Assembly: GCA_032173965.1 (NCBI GenBank)
Contig: CM063283.1
Coordinates: 110,493,108-110,557,107 of the forward strand
Origin: Sitta carolinensis
Taxonomy: Eukaryota > Chordata > Aves > Passeriformes > Sittidae
Length of the DNA stretch: 64,000 nucleotides
Direction: 5' to 3'
In this document: positions 30,601 to 37,600 of the stretch, piece after piece
Layout of the letters: each line of letters starts with the position of its first letter
Numbering within the stretch: position 1 is the stretch's first letter
Position numbers and translations under genes: made by a program
The notes under the pieces: generated by a model
Databases searched by the model: none
Told to the model about the DNA's origin: nothing
Seen by the model: only the letters and a program-made list of their open reading frames with translations

Positions 30601-30858
30601 GTTATTTACTAGAGAAACAACCCCAAGTTCCATCAGAAAGGGGGGGAAGCAGCGGAGAGGCAGAGCCCTCCATCAGATCCCCTCTGCCGGCGCCCCGTCC
30701 CCACCCGGAGCGGCGGGAGCCCCCGCGCCAGCCCCCCGCTCCTGCCGCCGCCGGGCCCGACGGCAGCGGGCACACTCACAGGTCACGATGGGCTTGTTCT
30801 CCATGGTGTAGATCACGGGGGGCTTCTCCCTGCCCTCCTCTTCCTCGGCGGGGTCCAT
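374..30858 (-). CDS. TRAPPC10: TRAPPC10, TRAPP II complex subunit 10 (5' 17 coding exons, residues 1-927; 3' end off the window)
   Basis: This is the gene-level entry; the exons are listed separately. TRAPPC10 (yeast Trs130) is a large subunit specific to the TRAPP II tethering complex, a guanine-nucleotide exchange factor for Golgi and endosomal Rabs (Ypt31/32 and Rab11 class, also Rab1). Recognition rests on near-continuous agreement with vertebrate TRAPPC10: IYTMENKPIV in exon 1, SYGRAPKMIHLESN in exon 3, VLSDPLKDSS in exon 5, SQYVVNFGAG in exon 6, HTVGLWSYATEK in exon 8, SFAQLRTLHFDP in exon 14. All 17 exon lengths keep one frame (2781 nt, 927 codons) and all introns are GT-AG. The human protein is about 1259 residues, so the last quarter, including the Trs130-type C-terminal region, is missing only because the window ends. 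No signal peptide or membrane span is seen, as expected for a cytosolic coat-like protein. Introns of 0.4-9.2 kb hold a few CR1 remnants and no recognised RNA gene. AGPAT3 lies upstream on the same strand, about 20 kb from stop codon to start codon. Confidence 0.97.
1264..1422 (-). CDS. TRAPPC10: TRAPPC10 coding exon 16 (residues 798-851)
   Basis: Acceptor CTTCAG ends at 1423; donor GTAAGC starts at 1263. It encodes ESLLAGIPQKVKFTVTTG, then HYTLKSGDTLQLSNADAM, ending SKAVIYSNTR. 159 nt, phase 1 at both ends. Confidence 0.95.
2124..2322 (+). mobile_element. CR1 LINE 3' fragment
   Basis: About 200 bp reading like the 3' end of avian CR1: a block around TGGGCTGCCCAGGGTGGTGG, then CTGGAGGTGTT and GGCTGGACTCGAT, ending in the TTCTGTGAT tail repeat. 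Non-coding, truncated, inside TRAPPC10 intron 15. Confidence 0.85.
2497..2529. repeat. Two-copy tandem duplication, 20-bp period
   Basis: TTATGATGGATAA occurs at 2497-2509 and 2517-2529 in TRAPPC10 intron 15. Confidence 0.8.
2672..2813 (-). CDS. TRAPPC10: TRAPPC10 coding exon 15 (residues 751-798)
   Basis: Acceptor TTCCAAG ends at 2814. It encodes AKEPGTYTLRQLCTSVGK, then VQFVLLHIYPIVQYDVYS and QEPQLKVEPMT. The donor taken is GTAGGT from 2671, because only this one keeps the frame into exon 16; a second GT lies 4 nt downstream at 2667. 142 nt, phase 0 to phase 1. Confidence 0.95.
5239..5753 (-). CDS. TRAPPC10: TRAPPC10 coding exon 14 (residues 579-750), largest exon
   Basis: Acceptor TTTCCAG ends at 5754; donor GTACGT starts at 5238. 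The 515 nt encode the start of the beta-rich middle region: ILPMHSFAQLRTLHFDPP, NAVVHVGGKLSIELTLLS, VHFSIEKNSYRKTAEWLT, SPSDNSLNTAGIICRN, MLLRRQESSSSLDMPAG and NLTLEPGDNKITFSIQ. The Ser-rich RRQESSSS segment resembles a regulated linker (inference). Phase 1 to phase 0. Confidence 0.97.
6757..6869 (-). CDS. TRAPPC10: TRAPPC10 coding exon 13 (residues 541-579)
   Basis: Acceptor CATTAG ends at 6870; donor GTAAGC starts at 6756. It encodes NYLQTSSLLAGDNHLTED, then ERKRFCQEILDFTNQQAENQ. The second half is clearly TRAPPC10 but more divergent than neighbouring exons. 113 nt, phase 2 to phase 1. Confidence 0.94.
7700..7840 (-). CDS. TRAPPC10: TRAPPC10 coding exon 12 (residues 494-541)
   Basis: Acceptor TTCCAAG ends at 7841; donor GTATCC starts at 7699, a non-optimal donor fixed by the reading frame and homology. 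It encodes RKKGPQKAEMYLQGALKT, then YLAEGWALLVTHTRKQLA, ending at LGQIE. 141 nt, phase 2 at both ends. Confidence 0.95.
9008..9099 (-). CDS. TRAPPC10: TRAPPC10 coding exon 11 (residues 464-494)
   Basis: Acceptor TTTAAACAG ends at 9100; donor GTAAAT starts at 9007. It encodes DLSHATIEMYTNIGRIRS, then AKLVGKDLAEFYM with the last Met codon split AT|G. 92 nt, phase 0 to phase 2. Confidence 0.94.
10947..11023 (-). CDS. TRAPPC10: TRAPPC10 coding exon 10 (residues 438-463)
   Basis: Acceptor TCCAAAG ends at 11024; donor GTAAGT starts at 10946. It encodes ANASQSPYKKLKEAL and SSVEAFEKHYL. 77 nt, phase 1 to phase 0; found from splice sites and homology because it is too short to show as an open frame. 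Confidence 0.94.
11515..11629 (-). CDS. TRAPPC10: TRAPPC10 coding exon 9 (residues 400-438)
   Basis: Acceptor CTTGCAG ends at 11630; donor GTACTC starts at 11514 and is weaker than most in this gene. It encodes LKSLGYLCGLVSEKGPNS, then EDLNRTVDLLAGLGAERPET. Phase 0 to phase 1, 115 nt. Confidence 0.95.
13242..13274. repeat. Two-copy tandem duplication, 19-bp period
   Basis: ATCAAATTAGTGAT occurs at 13242-13255 and again at 13261-13274 in TRAPPC10 intron 8, consistent with a small local duplication. Confidence 0.8.
13503..13649 (-). CDS. TRAPPC10: TRAPPC10 coding exon 8 (residues 351-399)
   Basis: Acceptor CTCCAG ends at 13650, donor GTGAGT starts at 13502. The 49 codons include VSVPPGALDCWVFLSCLE, IEGCCDRAQIEANVS and HTVGLWSYATEK. 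Phase 0 at both ends, so it is a symmetric exon that could be skipped without a frameshift. Confidence 0.96.
15426..15673 (-). CDS. TRAPPC10: TRAPPC10 coding exon 7 (residues 268-350)
   Basis: Acceptor TACTTAG ends at 15674; donor GTGAGT starts at 15425. It encodes DGANWLTFFCQPVRSWNG, RKPIDMEKRELIQNQEAT, LRSYLFSRQCTLLIFLQR and ends at VQELKLLE. 248 nt, phase 1 to phase 0. The Asp codon at its start is completed from exon 6. Confidence 0.96.
16691..16802 (-). CDS. TRAPPC10: TRAPPC10 coding exon 6 (residues 231-268)
   Basis: Encodes EELAFVFEMLQQFEDALV then QYDELDALFSQYVVNFGAG, part of the helical, TPR-like trunk of the family. Acceptor CAAAAG ends at 16803; donor GTAAGT starts at 16690. Phase 0 to phase 1, 112 nt. 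The same frame is open for 88 codons upstream into the intron, to 17066. Confidence 0.96.
17910..18105 (-). CDS. TRAPPC10: TRAPPC10 coding exon 5 (residues 165-230)
   Basis: Acceptor TTTACAG ends at 18106; donor GTAAGA starts at 17909. It encodes CVVLSDPLKDSSRSQESW, LLLMSFTKNLGKFEDD and ends EYFMVQ. Phase 2 to phase 0, 196 nt. The following intron contains an in-frame open extension ahead of exon 6 (see findings). Confidence 0.96.
19430..19626 (-). CDS. TRAPPC10: TRAPPC10 coding exon 4 (residues 100-165)
   Basis: Acceptor CCAG at 19630-19627, donor GTGAGC from 19429. It encodes DTEVYKTTVKDDITKWQN, then SSVDWLIVVVE, a basic AKKKNKTN stretch, and ends at NKQSDR. Phase 0 to phase 2, 197 nt. Confidence 0.96.
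20704..20839 (-). CDS. TRAPPC10: TRAPPC10 coding exon 3 (residues 54-99)
   Basis: Acceptor TGTAG precedes 20839 and donor GTAAGT begins at 20703. It encodes SYGRAPKMIHLESNFVQF through LHIYWTECC, almost unchanged from mammals. Enters in phase 2, leaves in phase 0 (136 nt). Confidence 0.96.
21517..21598 (-). CDS. TRAPPC10: TRAPPC10 coding exon 2 (residues 27-54)
   Basis: The acceptor AG is at 21600-21599 and the donor GTAAGC at 21516-21511. The 82 nt encode AGDQNLFTSLYPTLSQ and then QLPREPMEWR, the expected continuation of the N-terminal region. It enters in phase 1 and leaves in phase 2. The translated piece is too short to stand out as an isolated open frame and was located by splice sites and protein similarity. 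Confidence 0.94.
24841..25553 (+). mobile_element. CR1 LINE fragment (about 0.7 kb)
   Basis: A GC-rich island within AT-rich intron 1 of TRAPPC10. It carries typical CR1 3' sequence: GGAGAGGCTGAGAGCTGGGG, CTGTTCAGCCTGGAG, GTTCCCCAGGGCAGCTGTGG, and a tail ending near ATTCTGTTATTC. Several open frames here (for example 24883-25317 plus and 25203-25487 minus) are CR1 sequence in degraded or wrong frames, not genes. Confidence 0.9.
30023..30240 (-). mobile_element. Old, divergent CR1 fragment
   Basis: The plus strand reads as the complement of a CR1 3' end: ATTCCAGCTGGAAGGAACCT, AGGATCATCTGGTCCAAC, then GTCCAGTGCCTGACCCCTCT and TTCCTAATGCCCAGCCTG. Strong drift points to an old copy. Right boundary uncertain (30240-30340). 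It lies 0.5 kb inside TRAPPC10 intron 1. Confidence 0.75.
30780..30858 (-). CDS. TRAPPC10: TRAPPC10 coding exon 1 (residues 1-27, start codon)
   Basis: Starts with ATG at 30858-30856, giving MDPAEEEEGREK then PPVIYTMENKPIVTC, which matches the vertebrate N terminus from PPVIYTMENK onward. The acidic, Glu-rich leader differs from human in sequence and is a few residues longer. The donor GTGAGT is at 30779-30774 and splits the Cys codon (phase 1). The start was chosen because the homology begins just after it. It lies inside the CpG island. Confidence 0.95.
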
Positions 30859-30929
30859 GAGCGGGCGGGGTCGTCAGCCCCGGCTCCCCCGCCCGCCCGG
30901 CGCCATGGAAACGCGGCCGGGGCTGGGTC

Positions 30930-30949
30930 GGGCCGGGCCGGGCCGGGCC
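30930..30949. repeat. GGGCC pentamer repeat (4 units) in the TRAPPC10 promoter
   Basis: Four perfect GGGCC units flanked by further G-runs (about 30919-30954), 70-95 bp upstream of the start codon, probably in the 5' UTR or core promoter. The plus strand carries more than four runs of three or more G. Confidence 0.9.
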
Positions 30950-30971
30950 GGGGGTGCTGCCGCCGCTGCCT

Positions 30972-30983
30972 CCCCCCCCCCCC
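30972..30983. repeat. C12 homopolymer (G12 on the gene strand)
   Basis: A run of twelve C on the plus strand, hence G12 on the TRAPPC10 sense strand, about 115 bp upstream of the ATG, followed by more C-runs. Such a tract is error-prone in sequencing. Confidence 0.9.
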
Positions 30984-31297
30984 GCCTCCCCCCACCCCTT
31001 CCCCGCGTCCCCGCAGCGCCGCTCCGGAGGGGAAGGCGGGCGGGAGAGGCTCATCCGCTTCCTGGATCAGCGGGCAGGCATTACCGCTTCCGGGGAGCGC
31101 CGCCGCCGGGCACCCGGAAAGGGGAATGCGGCGGGAATGGCGGGGCAGCGCGGGCCGGCACTGAGCGCGGCCCCGGGCGGGGCTGGCCCCGAGGGGCAGA
31201 GCCCCCCGGGCGGCGAGAGCCGCCCTGAACGGCGTGAATCCCGGAGGGGTCGGGCTCGGAGGGACCGCTGGAGAGCCCGCGGTCCATCCCCTGCCCA

Positions 31298-31640
31298 GGC
31301 AAGGTCACCCAGAGCAGGGGGACAGGGGCGCGTCCAGGCGGGCCTGGAATGTCTCCAGAGAGGGACGCTCCACACCCTCCTGCAGCCGCTCCAGTGCCCT
31401 GCCAGCCTTCCCGGAAAGCAGCTCCTTGTGTAGGGGAGACACTTCTCGTGTTTTAGTTCATGCTCATTGCTCCTTGTCCTGTCGCTGGACACCACTGAAG
31501 AATCTGGCAGCATCCTCTTGGCACCCTCCTGGGAGATACTTTTAGATCTTTATATGTACGGATGAGATCCCTTCTCAGCCTTCTCTAGACTAAACAGGCC
31601 CTGCTCCCGCAGGCTCTCCTCATAAAAGAGATGCTCTCCA
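31298..31640 (-). mobile_element. CR1 fragment abutting the TRAPPC10 CpG island
   Basis: The plus strand reads AAGGTCACCCAGAGCAGG, GGAATGTCTCCAGAGAGGGA, CAGCCGCTCCAGTGCCCTGC and CAGGCTCTCCTCATAAAAGA, the complement of the CR1 3' half. The terminal 3' repeat is missing, so the copy is truncated where it meets the CpG island. Confidence 0.85.
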
Positions 31641-34600
31641 TTAAAATGAATCTTATTTAAATTCGTTGCAGGACTTCTGTGAGGCTTTGGTGGACATAGT
31701 GGGCGGCTGCCTGATGTGTCATTCCCATGGCTGTTCCCAGCTAGTTCAGTGGGAGTAAGTGCATTAGGAATTGTATTTCCCACTGACTTCAAATACATAA
31801 GTGAACATGGCCCTTGAAGTGTAATGGTTTATAATGTAGGGTTTTCAAACGCATAGAGATAATAACACCCTATTACACTTCTGTTGGGTCTAATTAGTGG
31901 TATTAGATCCATAAAATTGACCCTTGTTTTACTTTAGACTGAAATGCTATTCCTTGCTTTTAAATAAATTACTGTTCACCTTGGGCATCTGCATTTTCTG
32001 CAGAATCAGGAATCCTAAATTTAGAGGGTTTGCCCTTACTGTCTCAAATAAAAGTAACATCTAGAAGAGCATATTGAAAGAAGCCTGCCATAAGGGGTAA
32101 AAAATGGAAAACACTGCATAGATGTGTAAAGCCAAATGTAACCTCAGGTAGGACTATAAGTAATCTGTGAATTAATAATGACTTTCTTGCACAGTGACAT
32201 TGTGCTCAAGTGGTTTAGGTGTTCAAATATTTACAGAAGTCAATTTATTTAGAATTTTCATTCAGTAAAACTTTATCCCTATTTTCTGTACTTATAATGT
32301 TGATTCAAAAATAATTACAGCATCCTTGTAAAATATTTTATCCCTTAATGCTGCTGAATACTCCCAGTTTTATCTCTACCATTTTACTGTGGGGATTATT
32401 GGTTGTTTCCTATTTGAATATTTTCACCAACATTTGCACAGAAATTCACTTAAACCTTGTTGTAACAAAGCTTGTTTCCTTGGCACAGTCAGACTTTAAG
32501 AATCTTATATAGCACAATAAAATATTTTATCTGATTTCCTGGTTTAGTCGAGCAGCTGGACAAGAACATTTTTAGTGCTGTCAAGACTGTCATGGTACAA
32601 TTTTATTTTTAAAATGTCAGCATTTAAACACTGCTTTGCAGTATAAATTATAAGTTTATGGTAAAAATTATTTACTGAAATAGAAAAGAAAAATCACTCT
32701 TTATGCACTTATAAAAAATTAGAAATTCCTCACAGTAAGCTCCAAAGTTACTCATTTTGTGCCTCATTTGTGTCAAAAGGTTCTGAACAGCACAGGTAGG
32801 GAAACAGGTAAACCCAAGCCAAATGCATTTATCCCCTTTTCTCAGAGATTAGAGCTAAGGCAAATAAATTCATTGGGATTAGCATTTTAATCATTATAGA
32901 ATTTGATAAACAATTCAATTTCCTCTCTAGTTTTTATGTTGCAGTATAGTTGTTTCTATTAAAAACAAACATAAAGAACACCCTCAAAAATAACCAACTA
33001 AAAGAAAACCCCTGTCCTAGCCCTGCTGGCTGTTTTTGATAGCAAGTGAAGCAAATATCTCTATATGTGTTTTTTTCCTAAACCATCTTCTCCCTCCCAT
33101 AAAAAAAGATAGACTCATTATTGTAGGCAAGAAGACTAAACAAGTTTTCATTGTGTCTCAGGTGTTTAATTGTCAAAAATACTTGAAAGTCAATTTGACA
33201 GGGAAGTGACATTGACTGGTCTCTGATGGAAAAAGTAGATCTTTCATAGCAAACTGCACAAAGAAAAAAAAAAAAGAGCATTTGGAAACAGACTTTGACA
33301 GTCTTGTGCTTTTACCTTGCATTTTGAAATGAATGGATGAAATTTTCCTTCTGGGGAAAATGTGGGAAAGGGAGAAAGGGACCACTTGAAGGGCAACTGG
33401 AATTTTGCTTTTCTTCTTGCTTTTACACCAACTAAAATACTCTGTCTCTACTAGAAATCATTACATGTCTTAAGTGAATATTAATTTTGTATCCACCAAA
33501 CATAATCATTACAGACACCAGGCCACAGTGGTGCTAAAGTTCACTCCAGTTTTTCAACCTCACATATATGTCAAGATACAATTTAATTCTTGCCTACCAA
33601 TCAGTCTCTTAAGCCAAGCAAATTCTCTCCACCATTTCAGATTGCTGGTTATCAGGTGCCTAAAACTTCTCTGTTGCCACATGAGCAGGGCAGAATGAAG
33701 CCTGCCCTTTGAATGAGGAGTCAGTAAGAGAGGAGGAGCTGAATTTGAGGCAGTTCATGGCCAGGCAGAGCCTGTACAAATGCTTTTACCTCTCAGCATT
33801 ATCATTTCTATTCCAGCCACAGGCTTAGTGCCCAAGTAGGTCACCTCTGGTGTGGATCTAGACTTTGAGGCACAGTATAAAGGAGCAGATTAATCTAGGA
33901 GGCATCTGTATGACTGGATGGAAAGACTGCATGTATATTACTAAACCAGGAAGGGTTTCCTGGTTCCCAAGTCTGTGCATCTCATTTTCCTGTGGATTTC
34001 AGGTCAGTGTGGACAGAAGCGCACAGCAAACTTTCTTTTCATCCCTGCTCCACAGCCTGGCTTCTGCACAGAGCAGAGGTGTGCTGTGGAGCAGGGCCAT
34101 AGCACACACCATCAACACTCTGGGGTGGGTGTTTGCAGGAACAGGGCTCTAGCAGGAAAAACAACTTCAGAAAAGTAGACTCTCTCCCGAAACAGGGCAC
34201 ATAAACTCGTTATATTTCCACACCCAGACTCTGCTCATCAGACTCACTTGGTTTTACTGCACTTCATTAACTGTTTCATTAGCTGGAGCTAGTGTCTCCC
34301 AACTTTCACTTTTGTCTGTGCACTCTGATCGTGCAGCCTCATCACTCTGCCCTCAGTTCACTGCTTCTCTCTGCAATAGGATTTATAAGTTACCATATGG
34401 AATTCAAAATTTTCTCCCATCAAAACTGTGCACGTTTGTTCTGTGGTGTTTCTTCTTATTGATGACTTAGATATTTATTCAGCCAGTAGCCACTGCCACC
34501 AGGCAGGCCCATCAGTACTACCTGGCTGGGTTTTCATGGGCAGTTTCTGTGGCTTTTGGGAACTCTCCCTCCTAGAGGAGGAATGAAGTCTGACTTGAAA

Positions 34601-37600
34601 GGTGAGAATTGTTTCAGGGGAAGAACCTGGTTTCAGAGGTGCTGTTTGTGTATATTGTGTGGTGGTTAATGTAAACCAAGGGTTAAATTTCTCATTGTCC
34701 TATCATATTTTATATGCACAAACACAGCAGCACAGGTGTCAGGCAAACCGAGGAAGTCAGCATATCCTCCACCTTTTTCTGCTCCTGAATTTCCATTTTC
34801 TTCTTTTTTCCCTTTCCCTCTTCTGTTACTGGTTTGTTTAAATGATTTGCTCTGTGAGGCAGGACAAGGAATTTCATTGTAAAATATTTGGCACTTGATC
34901 AAAATAAAACAAAGCTGTACCCTTAAGAACCATATCACAGAGATTAATGAGCTCAGTAACTGCAAGAGAAGCAGCAGTGGTTTTTCTGAGGAACTGGATC
35001 CCGTGTCTCAGGTCTCCCAAAGAGCAAGAAGGTTAATTAAATCCTGGCTCTTTGTTACAACATTAAATCCTAAAATATGATGTCAGTCTTCAGGTCTCTA
35101 CTCGTGGTGATTTTCTTTCAAATATTTAAACAGCAGGAAAATGAAAGGAAAGCACTTAAAGTGTATCCCTAATTGCCTTATGTTTTGATGCAATGTCCAT
35201 TACTGGGGAAAATCCACATTTGAAAATGTTCCTGCTGAGTTTGAAAATTATGACAATCATCCTATTTTGGGGAGGCAGAGAGAGAAAAGATAAACAGAAA
35301 GAATGGTGTTGATGAAAGGAAATGTTCACCAGCAGGTGAGGGTTTGATAGGAGGAAAGTAAAATTCTTACGCCAGGTTTCAGTCAGGATGAAGACAAAAA
35401 CAGCAGTGTCTACAGGACAATTTGATTCCCCTCTCCAGTGTTATCTGACTGTCTGTGAGATAACCAGGGCCCAGGGGTATCCTGGTAAATCCTATGATCC
35501 CAGGATTTGCTAGCGAGAACATTCATGGATTTCTTGTATCCTCTCATTCATATAAAATCCAAGTAAAGGTTTGACATGAAAAATCTTATCTTTATATTCT
35601 CCATATCTGACCACACTAACATTTCTGCTGGATGCAGTGGGTTGAGCCTGGCCAGCAGCCACACAAACACTCACTCTCCCCTCCTTATCAGGACAGGGGG
35701 AAAAAAGAAGAAAAACAGAAGTGGGAATGCACATGGGTTGAGATGAAAACAGTTTATAAGGTGAAGGAAAGAGACAGAAATGAAGCAAAGGAAATCACTC
35801 ACCACCTCCCACACACAGACCAGCTATTCTCCAAGCAGAAGCCACCTTGGAAGCCAGAAATCTCCTTTTTTCTCTCCCAGTTTTTACTGGTGACCATGAC
35901 CTTATGGCATTGTATTGTAGGTAAAGAAAAGCCCTTTGGCCAGTTGGGGTCAGCTGGCCCAGAAAAGTCCCCTCACAATCTCTTGCCCATCCCAAACTGC
36001 TTGCTGGAGGAGAAGTGTCCAGTTCTGCTTGTTTTTACAATAATCCCATTTAACAGATTGGGTTGGTTTCCCTGAGATGACTTAGTGTAGGATTATGCCA
36101 GAGATATTCATGAAATAATATCCAGACTTTGACCTATTGTCACCACTACTTAAAACTTAACCTATAGATGGACAGTCCTGGGTGGAATGGTAGGAGGAAA
36201 AAGCATTTGCTTTTTTACCAAAGTTTTGAGTTCTGTCTGACCTGAAAATGGTTACAGAAAAGAAATTTTAAGAGGAAGATCAATATTTGAATTTTCAACA
36301 GAAGCAAGGTTTGGCATGAAAAACTGAAGGGATTTCTAGAGAAAGTCTCTCTCTTCAGGCTGAACATCAACTTTCACCTCTGGGGAAAGTTCAAACAAAT
36401 TTTTCCAATAAGGTTAAAGGAAAAATCTTTGCTTGTAAAGATTTCTTACATTTTCCTTTGATACTTTTGATAATTAATATTTAGGGAGAAATGGATATTG
36501 AAGTCCATGGGCTTCCACTGAGATGACCATCACTCTATACAGTGTTTGGGATTCAAAATAAAACAACATAATAATCATGACTAAGTTTTACAGAATTAGC
36601 GAAGGGAACTTTACCCCAAAAGAAGAATTATTCAAGGAGTCAGGAGAGAAGCAAATGTATAGTTTTATGTTTTCACTTTGATTTGTGGCAGCAGTCAGAA
36701 AGCTGTCACCAAAAAGCACAGAAAGTTTAACTGAGGGAATTCTGGTTTTAATTAACTAATTTCATAAAATCACAGCCACCTGCAGAAACAGAAAAAATGA
36801 CAAGGTTTTTATATTTGAGAAAATAATTTTATAAGGTTGTAAATTCCTTTTTTTTTTTTTTAAATGAGTGCTTTAAAAGCCACCTTGTCTTTTTGAATTA
36901 GTATGTCAGCCACAAATTATTAGTGGTATATAATTATCAGAATTTTGGCTTTATATTTCATATTGTTGGGAATGAATCATTGAAATTTATTTGATACCAA
37001 CAAAACCAGCGTGGGGAACCTATTTCCGTAGAAGCTCTATTCAAGAGCATTTTCATTCCATCCATAGATTTCTGCAGCAGAATCTGCTGTGTATTGTGAA
37101 CTGTTCCCCATCACCAGAGTTAGAAAAATATAGGAATGCAGAGAAATCTAAGAGACAGTAAGTGTGGAAGAGCTGCTGTGTCCCTGTTCTGAAAGCCCTA
37201 AATGACCACAGACAGACCAGTGGGACAAAGTTGAAATGTGGGGCCAAAGAACTTCAGGAAGGGTCAGGAAAAGCAAACAGCCTGAAGAAGGGGAAAGAAA
37301 AAGAGAGAAATCATAGAAATGCTTATTTTGAATCCTCTTTATATCACAGGAAATATTTAAGAAAGAAGTCTACAGAAGTACTGGCCAGCAAGCCAGGGCA
37401 GAGCAGCTGGAGCAAGGAGGAGGAGATGCTCCCTGGCCTGGAAGGGAGAATCAGTACCTTGCTATTTGTCCAGCATAATCTTCACAATCTTTTCAACATG
37501 AGTCTGTGCTTTCTGGGACTCCAAGAAACCTCCTTTCCTGGCAGTGCCTCTCTTCTAGCACCCCTTGAGACAGACTTTCCTCCTCCTCCTCCAAACAGTT

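Larger units (their letters stand above)
21599..30779 (-). other. TRAPPC10: TRAPPC10 intron 1 (9.2 kb)
   Basis: The longest intron in the window, bounded by GTGAGT at 30779 and AG at 21599. It holds a 0.7-kb CR1 fragment on the plus strand (24841-25553) and an older CR1 piece near the promoter (30023-30240). The rest is AT-rich unique sequence in which I recognise no gene. Confidence 0.85.
30650..31300 (-). promoter_or_regulatory. TRAPPC10: CpG island promoter of TRAPPC10
   Basis: A dense GC- and CpG-rich block covers the first exon and about 450 bp upstream, in sharp contrast to AT-rich flanks. ETS-type motifs (CTTCCGG at 31087-31093; CCGGAA at 31114-31119) and a YY1-like GGGAATGGCGG at about 31134-31144 are present and no TATA box is evident, as is typical of housekeeping genes. 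The transcription start cannot be placed exactly. Contains a GGGCC pentamer array and a C12 run (listed separately). Confidence 0.85.

Noticed and set aside
30857..31545. Several long open frames on both strands in the GC-rich block (up to 159 codons)
   Set aside because: They arise from scarcity of stop codons in CpG-island DNA; compositions are Pro/Arg/Gly-rich and overlap in every frame, with no homology apart from TRAPPC10 exon 1.
35632..36075. 147-codon plus-strand open frame
   Set aside because: No recognisable domain; composition like translated noncoding DNA.
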